Below are positions 35,469-46,148 of a DNA stretch of 64,000 nucleotides, in pieces. The notes below the pieces were generated by a model. The model saw only the letters and a program-made list of their open reading frames with translations. It had not been told where the DNA came from and searched no databases. Source of the DNA: Trueperaceae bacterium (GTDB lineage: Bacteria > Deinococcota > Deinococci > Deinococcales > Trueperaceae); NCBI GenBank assembly GCA_036381035.1, contig DASVDQ010000021.1, positions 87,744-151,743 on the forward strand, written 5' to 3'. Positions within the stretch are counted from its first letter, which is position 1; every line of letters begins with the position of its first letter. Both the position numbers and the translations under genes were made by a program.

Positions 35469-37718
35469 GTGGCCAGAACTACGCGCATCCTGAAGTCGGC
35501 CCTGCTCGCCCTGTGCCTCCTGCTTCCGGCAGCTACCGCCGCGGCCCAGGGGCCCGTCTACATCCAGCTGATCCTCGACGCCTCGGGCTCGATGTGGAAC
35601 AAGCTCGCCGACGGGCGCTACCGCATCGTGGCGGCCAAGGACGTCCTGACCCAGCTCGTCTCCTCGCTGCCGGACCAGGAGGGGCTCAACGTCGGCCTGC
35701 GCGTCTACGGCGCCAACTTCTGGGCGAGCGACCCCGGCGCCTGCGAGGACTCGCAGCTCGTCGTGCCCATGGAGGGCGTCGACCGCGAGCGCCTGCTCGC
35801 CACCGTCCGCGAGACCGAGGCCCTCGGCGCCACGCCCATCGCGCTGTCCCTCGAGCTGGCCGCCCAGGACTTCCCCGCGGACGGACGCAAGGTCATCGTC
35901 CTCATCACCGACGGCATCGAGTCGTGCCGCAGCGACCTGCGCGAGGTCGCGGAGCGCCTGCGGCAGCAGGGCATCGACATCGACCTGCGCATCATCGGCA
36001 TCGACCTCGACGCGTCGGCCCGCGCCGCGTTCGAGGGCCTCGGCACCTTCGAGAACGCCACCAGCGCCGCCGAGCTGCTGGGCGCCCTGAACCGCGCCGT
36101 GGAGGTCGCGCCGGCCGAGGCCACCTACCCGGTGACCGTGACGCTGACGCGCGAGGGGGCGCCCGCCACCGAGGGCGCCACCGTCGAGTTCGTCTCCGCC
36201 GTCACCGACGAGCGCTACCCGTTCGCCGCCGGCGACGCCGCCGGCGAGTTCACCGCCGACCTGCCCGCGGGCGCCTACGCGGCGCGCGTCGCCGACGCGT
36301 TCTCCGGCGAGCCGCTCACCTTCGCCGGCCTCACCGTCACCGAGGGCGAGAACGCGTTCGCCTTCGAGCTCGCCCCGCGAGCCGAGGTGACCCTGACCGT
36401 GGCCGACGAGCGTCCCGCCGCCGGCTCCAGCCTCACCGTCTCCTTCGAGGGCGCGCCGGATGGCCACGGGGAGGTGTGGCTCGCCCCCGCCGACGCCGGC
36501 GACGACGTGTGGCTGACGTTCGCGTACGTCGAGGGGCCCGCCGGCGAGGCCGAGCTGCGCGTGCCCGAGGAGCCCGGGGCCTACGAGGCCCGCTACGTCC
36601 TCCCGCTGCCCGAGGGCGGCTACGAGGTCGTAGGGCGCGCCGCCTTCGAGGCCCAGGCCGTCACGGCGTCCGTGAGCGCCCCGGCCGAGGCCGTCGGCGG
36701 CAACGAGATAGAGGTCGCCTGGGAAGGTCCAGACAACCCCGGCGACTTCATCACGGTCGTCCCGGCCGGCGCCGCGGAGGGCGCCTGGACCGACTTCGCG
36801 TACACGGCCACCGGCAGCCCGGCGCGCGTGAGCGTCCCCGAGGAGCCGGGCGAGTACGAGGTCAGGTACGTCACCGGCCAGAGCAACAAGACGCTCGCGA
36901 GCACGACCATCGTCGTGACCGAGGCCACGGCTTCGGTGTCGGCCCCCGCCCAGGTCATGGCCGGCGCCGAGGTCGAGGTCACCTGGACCGGGCCGAACAA
37001 CAGCGGGGACTACATCACGATCGCGCCGGCGGGGTCGCGCGAGGGCACCTACCTCGACTACGAGTACACGACCAGCGGCTCCCCGCTCACCATCAGGGCG
37101 CCGGACGAGCCCGGCGACTACGAGGTCAGGTACGTCACGGGCCAGAGCGACAGCACGCTGGCCATGGCGCCCATCGAGGTCACGGCGGCCACCGCCACCG
37201 TTGCCGGGCCCGCCGAGGTGGTGGCGGGCAGCCCTATCGAGGTGACGTGGACGGGTCCCGACAACTCCGGCGACTACATCACCGTCGCGCCGGCCGGTTC
37301 GCCGGAGGGCACCTACCTCGAGTACGACTACACGGCCAGCGGCTCGCCCCTGACGATCAGGGCGCCGGAGGAGCCCGGCGAGTACGAGATCCGCTACGTG
37401 ACGGGCCAGAGCGCGTCCACGCTGGCGAGCGCGCCCATCACCGTGGTCCCGGCCACGGCCTCGCTGTCGGCGCCGAGCGAGGTGGCCGCCGGCGAGCGCT
37501 TCGACGTCACCTGGGAGGGCCCCGGGAACAGCGGCGACTACATCACCGTGGCCCCGGCCGGTTCGCCGGAGGGCACGTACCTCGACTACGTCTACGCCAG
37601 CGGCAGCGGGGCGACGGTATCTCTCAGGGCCCCTGACGAGCCGGGGCAGTACGAGGTCAGGTACGTCACGGGACGCCAGGGGCACACGCTGGCCAGCTTC
37701 CCGGTGACCGTGCGCTGA
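35469..37718 (+). CDS. secreted VWA-domain protein with four C-terminal repeats
   Basis: A 749-residue exported protein. Residues 1-26 are a signal peptide (LKSALLALCLLLPAATAAAQ). Residues 30-210 are a von Willebrand A domain with a MIDAS site: DASGSMW near 38-44, the Thr in ALGATPIALSLELAA, and VLITDGIESC. Residues 215-395 hold beta-rich domains. Residues about 399-749 are four repeats of 85-88 residues containing WTGPNNSGDYITIAPAG and EYEVRYVTGQS. The repeats look like Ig-like beta-sandwiches. A similar VWA-plus-repeat layout occurs in TerY/YfbK-like surface proteins, but no precise function can be given. The start is GTG 35469 with AGGTGGAAG as Shine-Dalgarno. Confidence 0.87.
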   Translation: MARTTRILKSALLALCLLLPAATAAAQGPVYIQLILDASGSMWNKLADGRYRIVAAKDVLTQLVSSLPDQEGLNVGLRVYGANFWASDPGACEDSQLVVPMEGVDRERLLATVRETEALGATPIALSLELAAQDFPADGRKVIVLITDGIESCRSDLREVAERLRQQGIDIDLRIIGIDLDASARAAFEGLGTFENATSAAELLGALNRAVEVAPAEATYPVTVTLTREGAPATEGATVEFVSAVTDERYPFAAGDAAGEFTADLPAGAYAARVADAFSGEPLTFAGLTVTEGENAFAFELAPRAEVTLTVADERPAAGSSLTVSFEGAPDGHGEVWLAPADAGDDVWLTFAYVEGPAGEAELRVPEEPGAYEARYVLPLPEGGYEVVGRAAFEAQAVTASVSAPAEAVGGNEIEVAWEGPDNPGDFITVVPAGAAEGAWTDFAYTATGSPARVSVPEEPGEYEVRYVTGQSNKTLASTTIVVTEATASVSAPAQVMAGAEVEVTWTGPNNSGDYITIAPAGSREGTYLDYEYTTSGSPLTIRAPDEPGDYEVRYVTGQSDSTLAMAPIEVTAATATVAGPAEVVAGSPIEVTWTGPDNSGDYITVAPAGSPEGTYLEYDYTASGSPLTIRAPEEPGEYEIRYVTGQSASTLASAPITVVPATASLSAPSEVAAGERFDVTWEGPGNSGDYITVAPAGSPEGTYLDYVYASGSGATVSLRAPDEPGQYEVRYVTGRQGHTLASFPVTVR
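36660..37715 (+). repeat. four tandem repeats of about 87 codons in the VWA protein
   Basis: The repeats begin near 36660, 36925, 37186 and 37450. All share GDYITVAPAG, a GTYLDYxY segment, a RAPxEPGxYEVRYVTGQ strand and a short A-T-A linker. Repeats 2, 3 and 4 are the closest to each other; repeat 1 differs most (GDFITVVPAGAAEG). Unequal crossing-over could change the copy number. Confidence 0.9.
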
Positions 37719-37844
37719 GCGCGGGGTGGGTCGGGCCGCGACCGCGGCGCCCCGACCCGCCCCCGTCACCGTCAGGAAGCTCACGGGCCACTGTTATCCT
37801 TGCCGGGGCCGCGCGGGGCCAACCCGGCGCGTGCCGGAGGGAGC

Positions 37845-39851
<2,007 letters not shown>

Positions 39852-39882
39852 TGCGGCGCTTCACCACACGACTGGAGGTCCG

Positions 39883-41601
39883 ATGAGAACCACCGCCACG
39901 AAGCTCCTGCTGACGGTAGCGCTCGGCCTGGCCGGCGCCGCCGCGGCCGCCGACCTGCCCCGCTTCCTGCCCGCGGAGACCCTCTTCGCCGTGGGCGTCG
40001 AGGGCCTGTCCGAGCACGAGGCCAAGGCGCGGCCGTTCATCGAGGAGTGGGAGCGCCTGAACCTCACCGAGCTCCTCGAGACGGCCTTCGCCGAGGAGGT
40101 GGGCGAGGAGCCGACGGAGGTGCCCGAGCTGGGCGCCGGCCTCCTCGACCTGCTCGGCCGCGAGGCCTGGCTGGCCGTCTCGGCGTCGCAGTTCAACCCG
40201 CTGCCGGCCGTCACGGTGCTGGCGCTCGTCACGCCGGAGGGCATGGCGGCGGTGCAGGACCTGCTGGCGGAGGTCGAGACCGCGGGCGAGTCAGAGCAGA
40301 TGACCGAGGGGGACGTGACCTTCACGGTCGTCACGCCGGCTGACGAGGAGGAGATCCCCACGCCCATCGCCTACGCCCTGTTCGACGACGTCGTCCTCGT
40401 CTCCACGAACCCCGACGTCGCGCGGGGCGTGCTGCGCCGCTACCAGGGCGCCTCCGAGCCGAACCTCGCCGAGAGCAGCGGCTACCTCGGCACGATCGGG
40501 GCGCTGCGCTCCGGCAACGCCTACACCTACCTCGACCTCGCCGCCGCGGTCGACGTCGCCGCGCCCTTCGCCGCCGGGATGGGCGTCGACGCCCTCGTCG
40601 AGCGCCTCGGCGCCGCGGCGGACACCGCGGGCGTGTACGGGAGCGTCACGACGATCACCGACGACGGCTTCCAGAGCCTCTCGGTGCGGGTGCTCGGCAG
40701 CGAGCAAGGCGACCCGCAGCTCTACGACCTGCTCTCCGGCGGCGGTCCCGTGAGCGACGACGCCCTGGCGTTCGTGCCCCCCACGGCGCTGGGCGTCTCC
40801 GTCGGCACCGCGAACCTGCCCGGCTGGTGGTCCTGGATAGGGGACGTCGTCGCCTCCGACCCCTCGCTCGGCATCACCGACCTCGACCAGATGGTCATGG
40901 ACGCCGTCGGCCTCGACCCGCAGCGCGCGCTGTTCGGCTGGATGGGCGAGGAGTTCGCCGCGATCACCATGGGCTACGGCGCGGCCACGGCCATGCCCAC
41001 CGACCTCACGAACCCGCTGGGCGAGTCCGTCTACCTCGTCGAGGCCACCGACGAGGCCGCCGCGTCCGCCGGGCTGAACGAGTTCTTCACGCTCGCCACC
41101 GGCTTCGCCTCCACGATGATGGACCCGATGGGCGAGGGCGGCATGGTCGCGCCGGCGCAGCGCGACGTCGGCGGGGTCGCCGTCACCGACTGGCAGCTCG
41201 CCGAGGGCTTCACGATCAGCGTCGCGGTCACGGACGGCTACGCGCTCATCGCCACCACGCCACAGGCCATGGACGCCGCGCTCGGCGCCCGCAACGGCGG
41301 CGCCACGCTCTCGGCGACCCTGTCGCCGCTGCGCGGCCGCGTGCCCGACGGGGTGACCTCGTTCACGCTCTCCGACGACCGCGCCGCGCTGGGGTTCGCC
41401 ACGCAGACGCTCGTCGACCAGTTCGGGATGCTCAGCGGCATGGCCGGCGGCGACATCGACTTCGAGGCCGTGGAGGCGGCCAGCTCCGCCCTCTCCGAGT
41501 TCCTCGCGTTCGTCACCGAGAGGTTCAGCGGCTCGGTGTCTTACAGCACCGTCGACGGCGCGACGGTCACGAGCGAGGGCTACTCGTTCGTCGACTGGTG
41601 A
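39883..41601 (+). CDS. secreted DUF3352 protein
   Basis: A 572-residue protein with a signal peptide (TKLLLTVALGLAGAAAAAD, cleavage near residue 24). The mature part begins LPRFLPAETLFAVGVEGL, which with the later DVVLVSTNPDVARGVLRRY and TYLDLAAAVD matches the DUF3352 family of periplasmic or surface proteins of unknown function. Met/Gly/Ala-rich stretches occur near residues 400-440. No catalytic motif, membrane anchor or Cys is obvious. The ribosome site ACTGGAGG lies just before ATG 39883. Its 3' end overlaps the convergent coaE gene by 35 bp. Confidence 0.8.
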   Translation: MRTTATKLLLTVALGLAGAAAAADLPRFLPAETLFAVGVEGLSEHEAKARPFIEEWERLNLTELLETAFAEEVGEEPTEVPELGAGLLDLLGREAWLAVSASQFNPLPAVTVLALVTPEGMAAVQDLLAEVETAGESEQMTEGDVTFTVVTPADEEEIPTPIAYALFDDVVLVSTNPDVARGVLRRYQGASEPNLAESSGYLGTIGALRSGNAYTYLDLAAAVDVAAPFAAGMGVDALVERLGAAADTAGVYGSVTTITDDGFQSLSVRVLGSEQGDPQLYDLLSGGGPVSDDALAFVPPTALGVSVGTANLPGWWSWIGDVVASDPSLGITDLDQMVMDAVGLDPQRALFGWMGEEFAAITMGYGAATAMPTDLTNPLGESVYLVEATDEAAASAGLNEFFTLATGFASTMMDPMGEGGMVAPAQRDVGGVAVTDWQLAEGFTISVAVTDGYALIATTPQAMDAALGARNGGATLSATLSPLRGRVPDGVTSFTLSDDRAALGFATQTLVDQFGMLSGMAGGDIDFEAVEAASSALSEFLAFVTERFSGSVSYSTVDGATVTSEGYSFVDW

Positions 41602-42262
41602 GCTCGCGCCACAGGCGCGCCACCCGATCCTCTAGCTCGCCCAGGTCGCCCGCGTTGACCACCACGTGGTCCGCGCGGGCGACCTTCTCGTGGGCGGGCA
41701 TCTGGGCGGCCTCGCGCCGCGCGACCTCCTCGGCGCTCAGCCCGGAGCGCGCGGCCAGCCGCCGCGCCCTCACCTCGGGCGGGGCGTCGACGACCACGAC
41801 GACGTCGTAGTCGCCCTGCAGGCCCGCCTCGAAGAGCAGCGGCACGTCGTGAACGATCGCCGGAGGCGGCGCCGGCGAGCGCTCCAGCGCGGTCATCAGG
41901 TCGGCGGCGCGCCTCCTCACCCAGGGGTGGACGATGCCGTTGAGCCTGGCCAGCGCCTCCGGGTCGCCGAACACCCGCGCGGCCGTGGCCGCTCGGTCGA
42001 GCGTAGGACCTCCCGGCCCGGCCACCACCAGGTCCTCGCCCAGCTCGCGCGCGATGCCGGCGAGCACCTCGGGGTCCTCGGTCGCCTCGCGGGCCAGGGC
42101 GTCGGCATCGATGACCGCGGCCCCCAGACGAGACAGCAGCCGCGCTACCGTCGACTTGCCCGCGCCGATGCTGCCCGTGAGGCCCACCCGCACGGGCCGC
42201 GCCCCGCGGCGAGGACCCCCGCCCGCGCTCGCCGGGCCGGCGCTGCTCACCGGTTCCGCCAT
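41567..42262 (-). CDS. coaE: dephospho-CoA kinase
   Basis: A 231-residue kinase for the last step of coenzyme A synthesis. The P-loop is GLTGSIGAGKSTVARLL (about residues 27-43). The substrate segment AVIDADALAREA, HPWVRRRAADLM and VPLLFEAGLQGDYDVVVVVDAPPEVRARRL all fit. The first 24 residues are a Gly/Ala/Pro extension absent from most homologues. GAGAAT on the minus strand (plus 42269-42274) lies 6 bp before the ATG and could be a -10 box. It is divergent from the tRNA nucleotidyltransferase, with 40 bp between starts. Confidence 0.93.
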   Translation of the reverse strand: MAEPVSSAGPASAGGGPRRGARPVRVGLTGSIGAGKSTVARLLSRLGAAVIDADALAREATEDPEVLAGIARELGEDLVVAGPGGPTLDRAATAARVFGDPEALARLNGIVHPWVRRRAADLMTALERSPAPPPAIVHDVPLLFEAGLQGDYDVVVVVDAPPEVRARRLAARSGLSAEEVARREAAQMPAHEKVARADHVVVNAGDLGELEDRVARLWRELTSRRTSSPRS

Positions 42263-42290
42263 GGACGCATTCTCACCCGGCGGGCGCCGC

Positions 42291-42296
42291 TACGCT
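42291..42296 (+). promoter_or_regulatory. -10 box of the tRNA nucleotidyltransferase gene
   Basis: TACGCT ends 6 bp before ATG 42303. It forms a back-to-back pair with GAGAAT for coaE on the other strand, both with start-proximal spacing. Confidence 0.45.
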
Positions 42297-42302
42297 GGCG
42301 GC

Positions 42303-43655
42303 ATGAGGCCGGCCCGCGCCCGCCGCGCCGTCCGTCCGCGCGACCTCGACCCCGGCGCGTTCGCGCCGTGGCCGGAGGGCGGCCTGCTCGTGGGCGGCGC
42401 CGTGCGCGACGCGCTGCTCGGCCAGGAACCGCGGGACCTCGACTGGCTGGTGCCCGACCCGCACGCGGCCTGCGAGGCCGCGGCAGCGGCCGTCGGCGGC
42501 TCCTGCTTCCCCCTCGACGAGGAGCGCGGCCACTGGCGCGCCGTGGCGCCGGGCGGCGCGGCCACCCACGACTTCGCGCCGCTGCGGGGCGATGTGGCCG
42601 AGGACCTGAGGCGGCGTGACCTCACCGTCAACGCCCTCGCCCTCGACCCGGACGGGCGCGTGCACGACCCGACCGGGGGCCTCGCCGACCTGCGTTCCGG
42701 CACCGTGAGGATGACGTCGGAGGCGGCGCTGCGCGCCGACACCGTGAGGCCGCTGCGGGCCGTGCGCTTCGCCGCGGGCCTGGGCTTCGCGCTCCACCCT
42801 TCCACGTCCGCGTCCGTGCGCGCGGCCGCCGACGACCTGCGGGCGGGGCGGCTGCCCGCCCCCGCCCCCGAGCGCGTGCGGGACGAGCTGACGGCGCTCC
42901 TCACCGGCCGGGACCCGGCGGGCGCGCTCGCCCTCGCCGACGAGCTCGGGCTCCTCGAGACGTTCCTGCCCGAGCTCACGGCCGGCCGCGGCGTCGACCA
43001 AGGACCGCTCCACCACCTCGACGTCCTGGGCCACTCGCTCGAGGCGCTGCGGGTGCTCGACGCCACGTTCCCCGAGGCGAGCCTGGCGGAGCGCCTGGCG
43101 ACGCTGCTCCACGACGTCGGCAAGCCGGTCACGGCGGCCCCCGGACCGGCGGGCAGGCCCACCTTCCACGGCCACGACGCCGCGGGCGCCGACCTGGTGC
43201 GGGCGGCGCTGTCGCGCCTGCGCTTCGACGGCGCCACGGTGCGTCGGGCGGCCGAGCTGGTGAGGCGCCACATGCTCCCGCTGCCGGCGACGGAGCGCGC
43301 CGCCCGGCGCTTCGCTCACCGGCACCGCGCCCTGCTGCCCGACCTGCTGAGGGTGATGCTCGCCGACAGGGAGGCGGCCCGCGGCAGGGCCGCCAGCGCC
43401 CCCGCGCGCGTGCGCTACCGCCTGGCGATGAGCCGCGTGCTGGCCGCGCTCGAGGAGCAGCCGGAGGCGCCGCCGCTGCTCACCGGCGAGGACGTCATGG
43501 CGCTGCTCGGCATACCGCCCGGACCCCGCGTGGGCGAGGCGCTGCGGCTCGTGGCCGAGGCGAGGGCCGTGGGCGACGTGAAGGACCGCGAGGGCGCCGC
43601 GCGCCTGCTCAGGCGCTACGCGGACGCCCAGGGCTGGGACGGTTCGCGGGGCTGA
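42303..43655 (+). CDS. tRNA nucleotidyltransferase / poly(A) polymerase-family protein with HD domain
   Basis: A 450-residue class II nucleotidyltransferase that builds or repairs the CCA end of tRNA. Its motifs are LLVGGAVRDALLGQEPRDLDWLV (G-rich loop and DxD), EDLRRRDLTVNALAL with HDPTGGLADL, and ADTVRPLRAVRFAAGLGF. Residues 240-350 form an HD domain (HHLDVLGHSLEALRVLD, LLHDVGKPVT, GHDAAGADLV). Deinococcus and some other bacteria split the activity into separate CC-adding and A-adding enzymes, and this sequence alone does not show which type it is. ATG 42303 is supported by the -10 box just upstream. Confidence 0.88.
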   Translation: MRPARARRAVRPRDLDPGAFAPWPEGGLLVGGAVRDALLGQEPRDLDWLVPDPHAACEAAAAAVGGSCFPLDEERGHWRAVAPGGAATHDFAPLRGDVAEDLRRRDLTVNALALDPDGRVHDPTGGLADLRSGTVRMTSEAALRADTVRPLRAVRFAAGLGFALHPSTSASVRAAADDLRAGRLPAPAPERVRDELTALLTGRDPAGALALADELGLLETFLPELTAGRGVDQGPLHHLDVLGHSLEALRVLDATFPEASLAERLATLLHDVGKPVTAAPGPAGRPTFHGHDAAGADLVRAALSRLRFDGATVRRAAELVRRHMLPLPATERAARRFAHRHRALLPDLLRVMLADREAARGRAASAPARVRYRLAMSRVLAALEEQPEAPPLLTGEDVMALLGIPPGPRVGEALRLVAEARAVGDVKDREGAARLLRRYADAQGWDGSRG

Positions 43656-43728
43656 GGCTGCGGGCCCGGGCTCGAGGGGGCGACGCCGGGCCGAGCGTGA
43701 CGGGACGCGCCGCCGTGAGCGCCGCGGC

Positions 43729-44208
43729 TCAGTTCGTCGGCTGGCCGGAGACCTGCGCGACGAGGTTCGCCATCTCGATCGCCGCCACGGCAGCCTCGGC
43801 GCCCTTGTTGCCGGCCTTGCCGCCGGCCCTGTCGAGCGCCTGCTCCATGGTGTCGGTCGTGAGCACCCCGAACAGCACCGGCACGCCGGTGTCGAGCGAG
43901 GCGCGCAGGACGCCGCTGGTCACGGCCTGGCAGACGTGGTCGTAGTGCGAGGTCTCGCCGCGGACCACCGCGCCCAGGGCGACGACGGCCCCGTAGGCGC
44001 CGCTGGAGGCCAGGCGCTCGGCGACGAGCGGGATCTCGAACGCGCCCGGCACCCGGGCCACGTCGACGGCCTCCTCCGGCACGCCGTGGCGAGCGAAGGC
44101 GTCGAGGGCGCCGGCGAGGAGCCGCTCGGTGACGAGGGAGTTGAAGCGGCTCACGACCACCGCGAAGCGGCGGCCCGCCCCGGTGGCCTGGCCGACGAGC
44201 TCGGCCAC
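43729..44208 (-). CDS. ribH: 6,7-dimethyl-8-ribityllumazine synthase
   Basis: A 159-residue riboflavin-pathway enzyme that condenses the ribityl-aminouracil with dihydroxybutanone phosphate. It has [54 protein letters not shown] (catalytic His) and [21 protein letters not shown]. Length is normal and it should assemble into pentamers or 60-mers. The other rib genes are not in the window. It lies 3 bp after the exported-protein gene on the same strand, so they are co-transcribed although no functional tie is evident. Confidence 0.95.
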   Translation of the reverse strand: MAELVGQATGAGRRFAVVVSRFNSLVTERLLAGALDAFARHGVPEEAVDVARVPGAFEIPLVAERLASSGAYGAVVALGAVVRGETSHYDHVCQAVTSGVLRASLDTGVPVLFGVLTTDTMEQALDRAGGKAGNKGAEAAVAAIEMANLVAQVSGQPTN

Positions 44209-44211
44209 GGC

Positions 44212-44799
44212 CTAGGGCAGCACGACGTCGAGCACGATGTCGTCCACGGCGGTGACGACGGCGTACTCGGGTCGCTCGGCGGGGAAGCGCACGGTGAAGA
44301 CGTTCCAGCCCGGCTGGAGCTGCAGCTCGACGCCGCCGCCCGTGAGGGTGGCGGCCTTGTCGACGTAGAGCAGCGTGAAGAAGCCGAGCGGCTCCTCGAG
44401 CTGCGCGATGCCGACGTAGATCTTGTCCTGCACGCGGTCGAAGGCGCCGTTGCCGTTGTCGTCGACGTACATGTTGAAGCGGGCGACGGCGACGTTGACG
44501 TCGTCGGGCGTGACCCGGTACTCGTTCTGCAGTCCGGGCAGGATGACGGCGCCGCTGCGGAACGGCCGCATCTCGGCCGCGGGCACCTCGGGGGGCGTGA
44601 TGCTGAAGTTCGCCAGGGTGGGCTCGACGCTGATCACCTCGTAGCCCCACACGTTGTCGGCGTCCACCACGTGCAGCGAGACGCGCGTTCCTGGCGCCAA
44701 CGGCTCCTCGCTCTGGACGATGCCTGAGAAGGTGGCTGGGGACTGGGCCGCGGCCGTCGCGCACAGCGCCAGCAGCGCGGCTAGAAGGAGTCGTCTCAT
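44212..44799 (-). CDS. exported protein of unknown function
   Basis: A 195-residue protein with a signal peptide (RRLLLAALLALCATAAAQ). The mature part is beta-rich. It includes VSLHVVDADNVWGYEVISVEP, a MYVDDNGNGAFDRVQDKI segment that looks like a calcium-binding DxDxNG loop, and LQLQPGWNVFTVRFP. I do not recognise a named family; the pattern resembles small secreted beta-sandwich proteins of Deinococcota. ATG 44799 has TTGGAGA upstream as Shine-Dalgarno. The frame stays open further upstream, but that part is Arg-rich and overlaps the promoter area. Confidence 0.72.
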   Translation of the reverse strand: MRRLLLAALLALCATAAAQSPATFSGIVQSEEPLAPGTRVSLHVVDADNVWGYEVISVEPTLANFSITPPEVPAAEMRPFRSGAVILPGLQNEYRVTPDDVNVAVARFNMYVDDNGNGAFDRVQDKIYVGIAQLEEPLGFFTLLYVDKAATLTGGGVELQLQPGWNVFTVRFPAERPEYAVVTAVDDIVLDVVLP

Positions 44800-44826
44800 G
44801 GCGGTCTCCAAGTCAGGACAGGCTAA

Positions 44827-44843
44827 CACGGGCCCTTCCCGTG
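44827..44843. promoter_or_regulatory. small palindrome upstream of the exported protein gene
   Basis: CACGGG-CCCTT-CCCGTG is a 6-bp perfect inverted repeat. It sits just upstream of TAGCCT (minus strand, plus 44820-44825), a possible -10 box. It could be an operator. No similar site was seen elsewhere in the window. Confidence 0.3.
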
Positions 44844-45028
44844 CGGTTTTCGTGTTCCTCAGGGAACCTTCACGCTGCCGAGCCCTCCCAGACGGTCGGG
44901 CCCCGAGGTCCCGGCCGATGCTAGCAGACGGCCACGGCGCCGCGAATGTGGGGCCGGGAGCCCGCCTCACGCGCGGAGGACCCGGCGGCGTCGCCTCCCG
45001 CGCACGGTCGGCCCGGCGGCGTCCCGCC

Positions 45029-46009
45029 TCACGCGCCGTAGCCGTCCGGGTTGGCGCTGTGCCAGGCCCAGGCCGAGGCCACGATCTCCTCGAGGGACGT
45101 GCGCCGCGGACGCCAGCCCAGCTCGGCGGCGGCCTTCGCGGCGTCGGCGACCAGCACCGGCGGGTCGCCGGGACGGCGAGGCGCCTCGACCACGCGCAGG
45201 TCGGCGCCCGTGACCTCGCGGCACACCTCGACGACACGCCGCACCGAGAAGCCCTCGCCGTTGCCGAGGTTGTAGGCGGCGCCGCTGCCGGGGCGCAGCG
45301 CCTCGAGGGCGAGCACGTGGGCGGAGGCCAGGTCCTCGACGTGGACGTAGTCGCGCACCGCGGTGCCGTCGGCGGTGGGGTAGTCGGTCCCGAACACCCT
45401 CACCTCGTCCCTCCGCCCCAGCGCGGCCTGCAGCACCAGCGGGATGAGGTGGGTCTCCGGCCTGTGGTCCTCGCCGCGCCCCGCCGCGGCGCCGGCGGCG
45501 TTGAAGTAGCGCAGGGCCGCGTACCCGAGGCCCTGGGTCGCGGCGAGCCAGTGCAGCAGCCGCTCGATCGCCAGCTTCGTCTCGCCGTAGACGCTCTCCG
45601 GGCGCAGCTCCGCCGTCTCGGGGATCGGCACGGCGGCGGGCGTGCCGTAGACGGCCGCGGTCGAGGAGAGCACGAAGCGCCGCACGCCGGCCTCGGCGCA
45701 GGCCTCGAGCAGGGCGATGGCGCCGCCGACGTTGCGGCGGTAGTAGCGCAGCGGCTGCTGCATCGACTCGCCGACGAGCGAGAGCGCGGCGAAGTGCATG
45801 ACGGCCTCGACGCCCTCCTCCCGCATGAGGCGGGCGACGGCGGCGGCGTCGGTCACGTCCTGGACGACGAGGCGCGCGCCTCCCGGCACCGCGGCGCGGT
45901 GGCCCGTCGAGAGGTCGTCGACGACGACGACGCCGTGGCCCGCGTCCAGGAGCGCCTGGGCCGTGACGCTGCCGATGTAGCCGGCGCCGCCGGTGACGAG
46001 CACGTTCAT
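45029..46009 (-). CDS. galE: UDP-glucose 4-epimerase
   Basis: A 326-residue short-chain dehydrogenase/reductase that interconverts UDP-glucose and UDP-galactose. It has the NAD loop VTGGAGYIGS, HFAALSLVGESMQQPLRYYRRN, the Ser in LSSTAAVYG, the catalytic Tyr/Lys in VYGETKLAIE, and LRYFNAAGA. GTAVRDYVHVEDLASAHV and the C-terminal LGWRPRRTSLEEIV also match GalE. ATG 46009 starts exactly at the Rossmann strand. It could supply galactose for surface glycans but lies 25 kb from the polysaccharide locus. It is divergent from ilvE. Confidence 0.93.
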   Translation of the reverse strand: MNVLVTGGAGYIGSVTAQALLDAGHGVVVVDDLSTGHRAAVPGGARLVVQDVTDAAAVARLMREEGVEAVMHFAALSLVGESMQQPLRYYRRNVGGAIALLEACAEAGVRRFVLSSTAAVYGTPAAVPIPETAELRPESVYGETKLAIERLLHWLAATQGLGYAALRYFNAAGAAAGRGEDHRPETHLIPLVLQAALGRRDEVRVFGTDYPTADGTAVRDYVHVEDLASAHVLALEALRPGSGAAYNLGNGEGFSVRRVVEVCREVTGADLRVVEAPRRPGDPPVLVADAAKAAAELGWRPRRTSLEEIVASAWAWHSANPDGYGA

Positions 46010-46148
46010 GGCTGGCGAGCCTACCGCCGCCCGAGCGCGCCTGGGAACCCCCACGGCCGGCGAGGTCGAGGCTCGTCCGCCGACCATGCGGGCCTGAAAA
46101 CCTCGGGCCGGGCGTGGCATGCTTACGGGGTACGACGGGAGGAACGTC

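Noticed and set aside
34122..37784. Minus-strand frame of 1220 codons opposite the VWA protein
   Set aside because: Its repetitive look is only the antisense of the VWA repeats and of the thioesterase gene.
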